Origin: Alviniconcha marisindica
Lineage: Eukaryota; Mollusca; Gastropoda; Provannidae
Length of the DNA: 64,000 nt
Direction of reading: 5' to 3'
Assembly: GCA_018857735.1 (NCBI GenBank)
Contig: JABMCL010001460.1
Location: forward strand, 62,001 to 126,000
In this document: one piece after another, positions 18,201-28,969 of the stretch
Layout of the letters: every line of letters begins with the position of its first letter
How positions within the stretch are numbered: the first letter of the stretch is position 1
Program-made: the position numbers and the translations under genes
Notes under the pieces: generated by a model
The model's input: only the letters and a program-made list of their open reading frames with translations
Databases searched by the model: none
Told to the model about the DNA's origin: nothing

Positions 18201-20279
18201 AAGAAAAAAAGGTTGACAGATTGCATTCTGAAACAAGATCAAAACATGAAAAGGTTCAAAAAGAACATTTATTTTACGTGGTGTGCACATTTTCAGTGAA
18301 AGCTCTCTTTTCAAGTAACAGTACTTTTACAGTTGTATTTGAGGCAAAATTCCATGTGTGGCATAGCATGGGGTCAGTTCCCAATCAAGACAGGGTGAAT
18401 GGGCTTTTTCAGTTCTGATGACTTGAGGCAACATTTCTTCCCATTGAGTGTGGAGAGCTCAGTGGTAGAGTGCCAGGCTTGTGATCAAAAGGTCACGGGT
18501 TCAAGTCCTGGCATGGTCAACTTTCTGTGGCGACTCTTATTTCCATTTCTGCTCTCCACCCACATGTTGCTGTATCACCACGTAAAAGATCTGTCCTGTC
18601 AAAAGTGCAGGTGGCAGGTTACAGTTAAACATACATGCACCCTATGTAAGTCACTTTGAAAAAAGTGACTCTGCAAACTGGTGCATGGTTGTATGGTGTA
18701 CACAGAACCTGAGGTGAGACAGCAGCAGTTTCATGTGGCACCAGCAGCGTAACAATCAAACAGCACTGCAAGTACACCACTTTGGTGGATATTATAATTA
18801 TGTGCATTCTGTAAAGCTACAGTTGCTCATTCAGTCATATACAACTGGAGCGCAATGCGTCTGCCTGGAAGCAGAGCATCGTGCTGTACAGCTGCTATTG
18901 TGAAGTGCTTACAGCTTATCTCATCTCAGGATGAGGCACTCGACAGGTGTTTATATTTATAAATAAAGTAATTGTACTGTCTTTCTCACCTTCACGTCGA
19001 CAGCACTAAGATCATGTGCAGGTTAAAGATCCTGTGTCCACCTCATGGCCAGCAGCATGGAAATCACTCAGATGCCACATAATAGTAGCAAAAATAATTA
19101 AAATGATGATTGTGGCTGCTCAACTACTCCAGTGGAAGAAGAAATAGCTGAGATGTCAGTATGTCCAGGTGGATGGGATATATAACTCTTCCTGATTGGA
19201 AATAAGCAATGGGAGCTAACTCTTATGGTCTTGACTTATTTATTTTGTTGCTCTTGTGTAACAATTGCGCACGCACACACACACACACATGTATATTATA
19301 TGGCTTTCAGAATATTATTTGTAAGATTATAGTTAGAGTGCTGACACACCCACCTACCTCTCATAATTTATACAGATATGTGACATGTCGACCCCCCCCC
19401 CTCCCTCCCCCACCCTGACCCAGACCCCTTCCTTGTTTTCTTTTTCTTACACAAGTTATAGTAACAAATTCATGCCCTATGAAGAGTTGGTGTTAGTGTG
19501 TACTGATTTTATCAGATTGCGCCAATTTTTAATTTGAATTCATTTGAACTTACCTGTTAAAAAGGATGGATGCGTTTAAATTTGCCTTGGGGGAGCAAAG
19601 CCCCTGAGTAGAACTTGAAATCCTGGCACTTGGCATCTTCACATTGCCTGGTCTTTTTGTTTCTGAAACATGATATTTCTGGGAAAGTTTGCTGTCCTTA
19701 TTTTCTGTATAATACTCCACACAAGTATCTGTTATTGTTGTTGTGATAGTTCATAGAGTGAAAAAAAGTTTCCAATTGCTGCACAAATCCACTGTCTGGG
19801 GTGACACAAAATTCTCCACTACATTGTGTAAATACATAGCGTTGCCTACTCACAGTGCCTGGTGCTTTTTCACTGCTCTTTCCCAAAGAAGTCAACCGGA
19901 CAGAATTTCCCACAAACGACAGGGTCACTTGCAAAATACACCAGCACAAAGTTTCAGTGGACTACACCTTGAATTTGGTACTTTGCCATCAGCAGAACAG
20001 CATGATGAGATGGGTCCATAATCAGTACTGTCAAAATTCATACACTGAGCGTTTCTTTAGAGATATATATGTATTAATTATAAAATTTGAATGTGCCAAA
20101 GTTCACTTGTGCTTGTTTTGTGTTTTCAGATGCAGCAGCCTGGTAAGACGGAGCAGAACACACTGGAGCCCATATCACAGTCACACATCGTGGAACTGAG
20201 CGTTGTGGCACCGCTGGGCCAGGACTCCATAGGCGATGACATGAAGAACTTTGCAGAACAGCTCAAACCGTATCCTTGA
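15044..20279 (+). CDS. MED18: Mediator complex subunit 18
   Basis: MED18 is a nuclear subunit of the Mediator head module that pairs with MED20 and contacts MED17 and RNA polymerase II. Five exons join with consistent phases: 15044-15230, 16224-16302, 17024-17146, 18079-18157 and 20130-20279. The total is 618 nt including the stop, giving 205 aa against about 208 in humans. Family blocks in order are EYLLQGSIMDAHCEVLLHRL, RGLCDNADTTPETF, YILFRVRQALDHPEAP, HIRYLGQAEVGDKNRH, REFLNELGFKLDHEYVARG, RMKVMVSKIYR, HIVELSVVAPLGQDSIGDDM and FAEQLKP. The protein ends YP just after QLKP, shorter than vertebrate MED18. A GT at that point and a downstream acceptor near 22041 leave an alternative last exon possible. 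The exon 2-3 junction codes Cys where the human protein has Trp. Confidence 0.93.
15248..15300 (+). repeat. SINE tail fragment beside the MED18 exon 1 donor
   Basis: ATGGTTTCTGTGGACGTTAA then GCACCATGTTTACTTACTT is the same end block as in the SINE copies at about 60076-60115 and 59785-59816. It sits just inside intron 1, so any readthrough transcript would include it. Confidence 0.7.
15301..16223. other. MED18 intron 1
   Basis: AT-rich, with an (AAT)n run at about 15939-15956. No further exon is seen. Confidence 0.6.
16224..16302 (+). CDS. MED18: MED18 exon 2
   Basis: The acceptor CTTTTAACAG| gives NNLATQQSQYILFRVRQALD; the donor is CTCCGTG|GTAAGT. It is 79 nt, phase 1 to 2. Confidence 0.92.
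16486..16617. repeat. Interleaved inverted repeats (A-B-A'-B')
   Basis: Segment A 16486-16508 pairs with A' 16563-16585 (23 bp exact). Segment B 16526-16550 pairs with B' 16593-16617 (25 bp exact). The order A-B-A'-B' is that of a pseudoknot, not nested hairpins. It lies in MED18 intron 2. Confidence 0.92.
16701..16739. repeat. Poly(G) tract
   Basis: GGGGGAGGGGGT precedes 27 uninterrupted G (16713-16739) in MED18 intron 2. It has strong G-quadruplex potential on the transcribed RNA strand. Confidence 0.9.
17024..17146 (+). CDS. MED18: MED18 exon 3
   Basis: The acceptor AATGTTTCAG| gives HIRYLGQAEVGDKNRHTLVR, then CYDVACSNNVREFLNELGF; the donor is GATTCAA|GTCAGT. It is 123 nt, phase 2 to 2. 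The first base joins TG from exon 2 to give TGT (Cys). Confidence 0.9.
17494..17648. repeat. Near-perfect inverted repeat, 71/80-bp arms
   Basis: The left arm 17494-17564 and right arm 17569-17648 are separated by 4 nt (TTAC). The right arm has a 9-nt insertion (GCCAGTAAA) and there is one substitution. It lies in MED18 intron 3, just after a 23-T run. Confidence 0.92.
17750..18030 (+). repeat. Pyrimidine-rich tandem repeat with decoy splice acceptors
   Basis: Four copies of a T-rich unit, each ending in TTTTTTCCAG followed by TCCACATTTTTGTTGTT or a variant, have AG dinucleotides at 17840, 17904, 17968 and 18021. Spacing is 64, 64 and 53 nt, and the real MED18 exon 4 acceptor follows 56 nt later (AG at 18077). 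Each copy looks like a polypyrimidine tract plus acceptor. Confidence 0.85.
18079..18157 (+). CDS. MED18: MED18 exon 4
   Basis: The acceptor ATGTTGCAG| gives LDHEYVARGYFFHKGRMKVM and VSKIYR; the donor is CTACAGG|GTGAGT. It is 79 nt, phase 2 to 0. Confidence 0.92.
18449..18760 (+). mobile_element. tRNA-derived SINE in MED18 intron 4
   Basis: The head has an A-box-like GAGCTCAGTGGTAGAGTG at about 18455 and a B box GGTTCAAGTCC at 18498-18508, as for an RNA polymerase III promoter. The body (CACGTAAAAGATCTG, GGCAGGTTACAGTTAAACA, TTGTATGGTGTACACAG, CAGCAGTTTCATGTGGC) matches in inverse orientation the element at 61995-62215. Confidence 0.8.
18930..20129. other. MED18 intron 4, distal part
   Basis: GTTAAAGATCCTGTGTCCACC at about 19023 resembles a second SINE body fragment. 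A C-rich run lies at 19391-19416. Plus-strand frames near 19743-20021 show no family similarity. Confidence 0.4.
20130..20279 (+). CDS. MED18: MED18 exon 5 (terminal)
   Basis: The acceptor TGTGTTTTCAG| gives MQQPGKTEQNTLEPISQSHI and VELSVVAPLGQDS, ending QLKPYP-stop. It is 150 nt, phase 0. Confidence 0.88.
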   Translation: MQQPGKTEQNTLEPISQSHIVELSVVAPLGQDSIGDDMKNFAEQLKPYP

Positions 20280-20487
20280 ATCAAAGAGATTCAGCAATCG
20301 TAGAAGAGGCAGCAATAAGTAATCTGTTACAGACTTGGTCAGGACCAGTTGCTTTGCTTTTATTTGTCTTTTAGAGTTCTGCTGCCAAAATTACATTCAG
20401 CATGAATGTAAATGAGTGCACTGTCTGTAGGCCACAAACTTGTTGGTGTGCTTGTAAAGTTTTCATTGTATGTTTATTTTGTGTGTG

Positions 20488-20493
20488 AATAAA
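20488..20493 (+). terminator. MED18: MED18 polyadenylation signal
   Basis: AATAAA lies 209 nt after the stop codon and is followed by TTTCTGTTTAAG. It supports 20130-20279 as the terminal exon. Confidence 0.65.
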
Positions 20494-20499
20494 TTTCTG

Positions 20500-22589
20500 T
20501 TTAAGCTGAACTTATCCTTTATACCCTGCAGGGGTCAGACTGACTGATGGATTTGCATCACCATGCACACATGTATTTGTAAGCAAATTGTGTTGTCGAA
20601 ACAAAGTATGAGTGATACTGACAGACATCCAGCTTTTATCCATCTCCGACATAGCTTTTCTGCAATCCCCATGAATGCAAAACAATCCCTTTACAGTGCT
20701 TTTGCTGCTGCCAAAATATGAGCATTTGTTGCAAAATAGACTTTAGCAGGACAATAGTGTTTTGATTTACAAAGTCCCAGCTTCTGAACTGTTGTTTCAG
20801 TCACTTGCAGCCACAGTTTCAGTGTCATTAGTACTAGCAGTGACAGCAATGAACAGTTCATTTCATGTCCTAGTCACCATGCAAAATATGAGAGCCTGAT
20901 CGGCGAAGACTGAGCTGCCTGTTGTAGTCAATGGCAGCCACATTTTCAGTGTAAGGCTTACTCATTTTCAGTATCATTAGTACTGCCAGTTAGATCAATG
21001 AACACAAGGTGGTGTTCATTTCTTATCCTTCTGGTCCACAGAAAAATGCAAGAGCGTGATCAGCCAAGCTCAGAGAATCTGATTCCTATGCCCTGCCCCC
21101 TTCAACTTTACAGTTATATATTACAGCCTCACTGCCACTTTCATCCCCCCTTTGACCTTGTTTCAAGGCCGCAGTGCCATGTGATACTAATGGTTGAAAC
21201 TGAAACTTGTGTGTAGGCTCAAAGTTCAGAGTTCAAATATCCAAAGTTCAAATGTTGTACAGTTATATATAATGTTGGAAGAGAAATAAAATGATCTTTG
21301 TTGCAGTTCTTTATCAGTTTATCATGTGTACGCCATTGATAGCAGTTTGAGCAGGGTTTAGTCTGCAGCACACTTTCTTCACTTTCCTTGACACTTGAAC
21401 AGCTTGGTTGTATTGGAGAAGTTTGACCACCGACGATTACCTTGAATCTGCCTGAATGCCAGACTCGACTGAAGCTGTTGGATGGAAATGTTGTACACTC
21501 GGCAGTCATCTGCCTGAATGCCAGACTCAACTGAAGCTGTTGGATGGAAATGTTGTACACTCGGCAGTCAAATAAGAGTACAACATAGAAGTTAGAGTGC
21601 TGAAAGTGAATACGTGTGTGTCAGTCTGGGCAGTAATCACACACAGACACAGACACGCATTGAGAAGTATGTGCGTGGGACTGCCGTTTCACAAATACTT
21701 TCAAAAACTGCAATGTGTACAGTATAGGATTTCCGTTCCCGTTAGTCTTGAAGCAATGCATGCGCGTAGTCTTTTTGTGCAAGAAAGATTATCTGTATTG
21801 AGAGACTAGAGAGGAAGTTAACAAGACAGAGGGCTGCTGAGGTTGTGTACATGTTGTGTGCGGGTATGCATCAACCATGCATTTGAGCAAGTCTGTGCTT
21901 CTGGTCATGCAGCATGATTAACACTTGGCCAGGAGAGAGCATTTCTGCCCCCCGATGTAAAGCCCGACAGTAGTGAGGTGGATTGGTTCCCACGCGTTTG
22001 AAGTATTTACAGGAACATTTTCTGTCTCTCATGTATGATCAGCCTGGCCCCTCTGGTGAGCAAGAATCCACCAAAAGGAAATGGTTCGGAACTGTCGGTC
22101 AAAAGAGTGGTGTGTCTCGTCTGTGGGTGCTGATTGGATGATCGTGTCCATTACTTAGAGTTTGGCAACATGTTAGTTATGCCTGATATAATTTTGTCCA
22201 GGAGTCTGTTGTGACGTAGCAAATAGACTGCAATAAGCTGCCAGAGTACGGATGCATCAGAGTTCTCAGAACGACGGCGCTCCTGTACGCCAGCTGGCTG
22301 TTGAGACCGGTGGTGCCAGCTGAGGTTGACTATCACGTCCAGCAAGTGGCGAAGGATGCAGATCCCGAATAAGCATCATCCTACAGCAGATAATCTCACC
22401 TGACTTTGGTGCTAATTGGTGTCTTTTTGAGCAGCTATAGTTGATGGGTGGTATTGCAACTTGCTGCTGTGTGGCACTGGTATTTGGCATTAGGCATTTA
22501 TATAATAATTGTTTTTGTTTGTTTCTGTCCATTCTCAAAAAAAGAGAGAAAAAAGTGTGGTATTGATAAATCGGACCAAATGGTTAATG
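20500..22589. other. Intergenic sequence downstream of MED18
   Basis: No gene is recognised. A possible alternative MED18 last exon begins at about 22042 (acceptor GTATGATCAG|CCTGG), giving LAPLVSKNPPKGNGS, loosely like the MED18 C-terminus. The support is weak. Confidence 0.3.
21446..21569. repeat. 62-bp tandem duplication
   Basis: Copies 21446-21507 and 21508-21569 (ATCTGCCTGAATGCCAGACT...) differ at one base. Confidence 0.92.
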
Positions 22590-22860
22590 ATACCAACTTT
22601 TCCTAGCCGTATATGCCTTCTTAGCAAGGCTGTGAAGAGCTATATTGAAGGGACTAGCTTTTTCAAAATTAGTCTGATGTGTGTATGCACATTTGTATAT
22701 GAGTTAATTTAACAGACTTGACTTGAAAAAGTTTACATGATATATACATATGAGAAGAGTTTTGAAATGTGCATTTCCTTACGACAGTTTGATCATTCCA
22801 AGGTGACACTTTGCGCTGCTGTTGACAGGACATTAAAATCCAATTACTAACTAACCTGCT
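22590..22860 (+). repeat. Dispersed SINE-like repeat, copy 2
   Basis: Same family as 5895-6152, ending GACAGGACATTAAAATCCAA and TTACTAACTAAC. Confidence 0.65.
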
Positions 22861-22971
22861 TTTGGGCCTTTTTCTTTTCTTTTACTGGGTATCACTGGCT
22901 CCTATTCTTAAGGGTTTCAAATTATGGCTTTGCTCTGTGTGTGTGTGTGCGACTGTATGTACATCCACTAC

Positions 22972-23125
22972 CTCAACTTTTTGCTGGAGAAACAACAGTT
23001 TGGCCTGGTATTCCTCTAAAGTGACTGTATCAAAGACGGTAGGCGATATTTTTGAGCAGGGACTGGACACTCCTTCCTTGGCTTGTGTTTGCAATTTTGC
23101 TATTTTTATTTGCAAGTCAGGGTTA
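22972..23125 (-). CDS. Candidate internal exon, unknown protein
   Basis: On the minus strand an acceptor-like GTGATAAG| precedes a 154-nt open segment ending at the donor GTTGAG|GTAGTG. It encodes NPDLQIKIAKLQTQAKEGVS, then SPTVFDTVTLEEYQAKLLFL and QQKVE. The residue pattern suggests a helical or coiled-coil segment and looks more protein-like than neighbouring frames. No partner exons were found on either side and the family is not recognised. It could be an exon of an otherwise unseen gene, a remnant, or chance. Confidence 0.3.
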
Positions 23126-23139
23126 CTTATCACACACAC

Positions 23140-26100
23140 ATACACTCACACACACACACAGACAGTCCATGTTCTTTTAATGGAAACAGCTCAGCATAAG
23201 TTTTGACAGCGAAAGAAGGTCCAGCTTTTTGATTTCACAATCTGTATCGGTCATGAAATGCACCTGACAGAACTACGAAGATAATCACATATACATATTC
23301 ATATATGAAGGTCATACAACAATTGAACATCCATTAATAATAATCTTTTTGTTAAAATTAGTAGCAACAACGATACATGACAGACACTAAAAAGTAGAAC
23401 ACATAAAATATATTTCCATCAATAAAAGTTGTTGATCTTGGAGCTTAAAAACACTGAAAGGTCAGCTATTGCAGTGTGAGAACTTCTCCAACACAAGAAC
23501 AAGAACACATTACCACTGTTTAGCACATTGGTACACATTTTTTTCCCTTTCCTTCTTAGCAGGAATGTTTTTTAATGAATAAAAGCCAACATTTATATAT
23601 ATGTGATAAAACATGAAAAGGAAGATTTTCTCATTCTCTCTATATGTGATAAAACGTGAAACGGAAGATTTTCTCATTCTCTAAAGATCTGCTTGCTTTG
23701 TGGCGGCAGAAGCTGCTCTGCATGGATTATACAAAGAACCCATCAAGACTGCTGGCACCTTTTAGTTAAGTGAATACTGCCATCTCCCAAGGAGTACAAA
23801 TATGCTCTTGCCAGCCTCTGGGCATTTTTACTCTCAATAAGATGCCATTTTTTTGGTTGTTTTTCGTGCAGTGACTGTTTCGTAGGTATATGAACTGTAC
23901 ACAACAAATGCCCCAAAATGGCACTAGGGCACAGACACTGGACTATTTTCCATAAAGATAAAAATCATGAAGTTCCCCCAAATCACTTTATCCTGGTGAA
24001 ACAATTTAAGTTGCTGGGAAAGCAAGCAAGCAAGCAATGCATGAACAAAAAGAGCAAATCATTCATGCCCGTGCCACTTCGTATCTGACAAAGCTTGTGT
24101 AACTGTAAGTTCTTGCACAGATGTGGATGAAATGCTCCAATGCCTTGAACATCGTACAAGTTCCCGCAGACAAGACAAGTGTTCATTAAGGAAATGCAAC
24201 TTTCAATTTGATCTTTCCCAGGCCACCGACCTTCAAATTATGCCACAACCACACAAAATGTGCATCAACAGAAAAAGCACAGGAGAGGCTACTAGTACTA
24301 TGCAAAGTTAGAAAATGGTCTGCAAGGTGTTTTGTTTTGGCACCTGGAAACCTGTCAATTACTTATCTTGAATACATGCCAAATGCACCACGTCCATGAC
24401 CTTGTAAACATATAAACAATTGTCAATACAAAATCTCGACTGATCAAACCTTGCTGAGAAAATTGCGTTCAGTTTGACCCTTGTAATGTCAACATGACCC
24501 TGATTACACCGGGTCATAAAGGGTGCGAACAGGTAAAGCTCAACTGAGGTCAACATTGTGCCAAGTCTGATTGATATTACTTTGATAGCAACTGGAAAAA
24601 ACACCCCACCCCACCAAGGTTGAAGTTCTTAACCGCAGATGGTCTAACAGTCAACACTGATCCTTGTCACACAGGCTGATGCATGTTGTTTTTTCTTCAA
24701 AAGTGCAATCACTATATTTATATATATATATATGTGTACTGTTTTCAAAAGTTCAGTCTGTTCATCAGAGATAAAAAGAAGAGTGTGTCCAAGAAAAAAA
24801 GAATCAAGTTGTTCCCAAAGGACTACAATTTTAAGGGACAGTTTTACTCTTTCGAGCAATTTAGAAAAACAAACAGCATCTCCCATCCTGGATTGCCTAA
24901 ACACAGATCAGCTGCTTTCACAACAAAGCAAAAAGTGGGCATCAAACACCCCTACAAACAAAAGCCAGAAAGCAATATCCTAAAAAATATTTAAAGCAAT
25001 GCCAACAGTGTTTCAAAATGTCAGTGGTTAGTTAACACTGTTAACAGTTTAACACGTTTCACAATGTCAATGGTTAGTTAACATTGTTAACAGTTTGCAT
25101 GATTTTTACAGAAATTTTACCAAGCCAGAAAGGACCAGTTGTACAAAATCATGTTCAAATGCTCGCAGTCACAGGAGAAAACATTTCTGCGGTCAGCATT
25201 TTTTTTTTTTTTTAACCATCCATTCCTGGAAAGAGAAATAAATAGCTTGCCTGCATTTTGGTTTTACTTGAATTCACAATTATTTTACCAATGTTTATAG
25301 TATCCAGGTCATACGCATAATCATGTCACTCTCTTTACTGATTTTTTTAGATTTTTTTTTTTTACTTGAAGCATTGTGACAGCCCCCAGCAGCATATGCA
25401 CAACTAGCAGAAAACAACTGTGCACAATCTCTTTCACCCTGCAAGCAACTCTGTAAAATGCATAATTTCAGAGTTTTAACCACAAAGAATAACTGCAATG
25501 TAAATCAAAACATTTGCAAAAGCTGAAGTGGTTTATCATACAGACATGAATATATATATATATTTATAAATATGGTGTGTTTTTAAAGAGCTTTTGCATG
25601 ATTAAAGATATCGGACAAGTCCACAAAAAACAAAACATATAACCAAACTTTTTACATAATATATAAACAGAGAACTTTTCTCTCCCACTAAGTAGAGTCA
25701 GACCAGCAATAAAAGAAAGCACAACAAAGTACAGTTCACTTTAATAGTTATCTTCATTCCTGAGAAACTACAGATTTATATATAATATATATATTTCTTT
25801 CACAAGGATTCACATACAATCACATACCATGTTACAGACAGCAAACATTTCATAAAACAAGCATTGTTCACCTTTCCACAGAGCCTGCGAGTGAGCTGCG
25901 GGCAAATCTTGTATCAAGCACACAGACACACACACCTTGCTGCTCTATGGACTTTAAACAAACATTCCACTAAGAAAATGTGAGCACAAGTTTCTCCCAG
26001 CACAATCAATAGCCAAACATCAGTTTCGTTTGCTCAAGACCTTTGCACACGCCAATTCATTATTCCGATCCCAGTCCTCCCTCCGACCCCCCACCTTTTT

Positions 26101-27600
26101 TTCACCACCAGCCCCTCCCCCCTACCCAATGCACCCATCCCCTCTCCCTTATATAAAAAAAAGTCACAGCCTGACACCCTCGATTTCACTCAACTCGCAG
26201 GAGAGGGAGTGTGTTTGTGTGTGTACCTGTGTGCACAAATGGCATGAGCATTAAACTTGAAACGTGTGTGTGTGTGTGTGTACATTCCATACGCTAGGTC
26301 TATTTACATAACCTACATATACATGTATACATGCATATATATATATAATACCTTTATCCCTACATATGGGATTTTTATTAAAATGTGACTGCAGAAAATG
26401 GGAGTATGTGAGGCCTTGAATTAAAATGAGTTATGAGGCTTCTAAAACATTTTTTTCTGTGCTCACTCTGAGTAAAGGTGACACTAAGAACAGTGAGCTA
26501 AAAAGCACAAATAAAACAAATTTTCTTTCCAAACTGTTGAGGTAAAAAATTCAAACTGCTTTTGCATAGAGACAGTTTTTGGTTGGATTTCAATGCCCAC
26601 ACCAGTTCTGCCCAACATCAAGTGCATGCTCATTTTCACCTGTGGCTGGCCCTGATATTTTGTTACCCACAGATAATTATCTATTTTAAACCAACAATCA
26701 AACCATCCCTACAATTTCCAGATGTCTTCAAACCATTATTTTTATCAAGAGAAAAGACTAGACCTGGAAAGTTCTTGGATTTTAACATCCCGTCACTAAT
26801 CTGCACAGGGTCACCGCTGGATGAATCACACATTCAACATTTCAAAAATCAAACGGCAACTGTAATAGTGGGCTGCATTTCAGAATGTTTGAAATCTTGT
26901 CTGATTATTCCAGCATGCATCTGCGTACGTTTTTGGTTCCTGGCAAATTCATCATGTAACCAGGCTACCGTCCTTGTAATCTCAAGCGCTGTAGTGTTAG
27001 GCTAACACACAAATTCATCACCTAACCAGGCCTGCAAGCACTTTGGCTCGCCCAGCTGTCTCTATTCACAAATCACAAGCCATTCTTTGGGCAAGGGGTG
27101 AGAAACAGAAAGTGGAGGAGCATGCTCAGAAAACATGGAATAAAATAAATACATACCGCTCAATCAAAACTACCGAGACAACAAAATTCTTCACCATTTC
27201 AATATGCAGGTAAAATATGATATGTAAAGCTGGTTACTTCATCAAACCACAAAATTATTAAAATAGATCAACTACTAGGTAGTTGTTTTTCCCCCCAACA
27301 CAATCTGTTTCAATGGTAGGAGGTACACATAAAGAAAAAAAATGTTTTTAAAGAATCTCTGCATGGAAACTGTAAAAGCTTCAGCATAAATTGAAACAAA
27401 GATGGGAACAAACTTATTTTTAAATGTGCATTAGTGTTCTCAAAATAAACACAAACAGGATAACGTGAAAACAAAAGCAACGCTCAATCAACTCACATTC
27501 AAAATGGGGAAAATGTAACTGTCAGTAGTTTTTCAAATTCTTTCCTATCCTGAAAATAAATCATAGACACTGATACAATTTTCTGTAAAGTTCGTCAGCA
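23140..27600. other. AT-rich intergenic sequence, no gene recognised
   Basis: Contains a 40-50 bp tandem duplication at about 23597-23684 (GAAGATTTTCTCATTCTCT twice), another near 25005-25098 (GTTAGTTAACACTGTTAACA), TA and GT microsatellites, and an inverted tail-repeat fragment at about 26765-26825. No convincing exons. Confidence 0.4.
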
Positions 27601-27607
27601 GCTGCCA

Positions 27608-27900
27608 TCATGCACTGCAGACCTAAATTTGTAGTATCCATAAAACATGCTATCTGTATCTTCACTAAATTTGTACTATCCATAAAACATGCTATCTGTA
27701 TTTTCACTAAATTTGTAGTATCCATGAAACAAGCTATCTGCATTTTCACTAAATTTGTAGTATCCATGAAACATGCTATCTGTATTTTCACTAAATTTGT
27801 AGTATCCATGAAACATGCTATCTGCATTTTCACAAAATTTGTAGTATCCATGAAACATGCTATCTGTATTTTCACTAAATTTTCAGTATTCCTGGAACAT
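27608..27900. repeat. 42-bp minisatellite, about 7 copies
   Basis: Unit AAATTTGTAGTATCCATGAA then ACATGCTATCTGTATTTTCACT (42 bp). Because 42 is a multiple of 3, all frames stay periodic and one minus-strand frame stays open with a 14-residue repeat (MDTTNLVKIQIACF). Interpreted as a minisatellite; no gene context supports translation. Confidence 0.92.
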
Positions 27901-28736
27901 GCTACTATGCATTTAAAATATGTTTTTATTGACTGAGTCAGCTTCATCATCATGTGGAAAGAACATTAAAAATTAATTATCTACTTATCTTCCAAAGCAG
28001 GGAACAATTTTCAGCCTGTGGTCTGTAAACAGATCTGTACACAATGATCATTAAATACACAGACTGTCAAAAACAGTGAGGTAAAATAACTGTTGTAACA
28101 AAAGCAACATGCTCAGACAACTCACACTGCAGCATAAAATCAGTCAAAAGTTTGTTTGTTTTTTAAACTGTGTTAATGATCTCCTTTGATATGCACAAAG
28201 CATAATCTTTCTAGTGTATGTAGCAACCATACAATGTTTAAACTGCACTGAACAAGAACTTTAACTTTAATTTTTAAAAACATATACAATTTGCAGTATC
28301 TCAAACAAAGTCACAGTCATCAAACTGGGTATGAATCTGTAAACCTGAAGCAAGGTTATATAATCATGCAAAGTTTGAAAGGCTTCACTTAATGGGCAAA
28401 ATATGCAATTAAAATTAATCAGACAGGAACATAAATTTTTTTTTTAGTAAAAGCTGTTTGACACTGCAATGACCCTGAAATATGGTCACGGTCACAACGT
28501 GGATTGCACAGGTGAAGCTCATCACGATTATGAAGCTTTACGGTGTCAATTAAAAAAAACAAATGCAATGTTAAAGTTTTTGACACGCCCCTTGATCAAC
28601 AGGCCAGCCAGTTGCCCCAGCACTGATCATTCCATATGCTCACATTTTTTTGTGTGCGTGTCAATAACTGGACCAAATGTACCCTTGTGCATATGTCACA
28701 AATCTGAAACAGAACGAGGCCCAGAGCACTTGTGCA

Positions 28737-28968
28737 GAATCAACACACAAGGGAGTTAATTAGCACTCAAAATAAGTAACACAAGTACAACAACCAAGAC
28801 CCGAGTCCCCTAGAGCAACTCTCACCTGGATGTACCTCTGGTGGAGTTTATGTACCTTGTATTTACACGCATGCCAGGTGAGTTCCTGTAGGCGACTCAG
28901 GTCTTTGTTGTTGTACTTGTGTTACATATTTCGAGCACTAACTAACTCCCTTGTGTGTTGATTCATTG
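28737..28968. mobile_element. Foldback/MITE-like element with long imperfect inverted repeats
   Basis: The left arm, about 28738-28838, and right arm, about 28868-28967, are about 90% complementary (GAATCAACACACAAGGGAGT pairs with ACTCCCTTGTGTGTTGATTC), with about 30 bp between. An 11-bp direct repeat TTGTGCATATG lies at 28685-28695 and 28966-28976 but is offset from the left arm, so the target duplication is uncertain. No coding capacity. Confidence 0.7.
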
Positions 28969-28969
28969 T

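Noticed and set aside
18449..18515. Possible functional tRNA gene
   Set aside because: tRNA-like head joined to a repeated body found elsewhere in the window; SINE.
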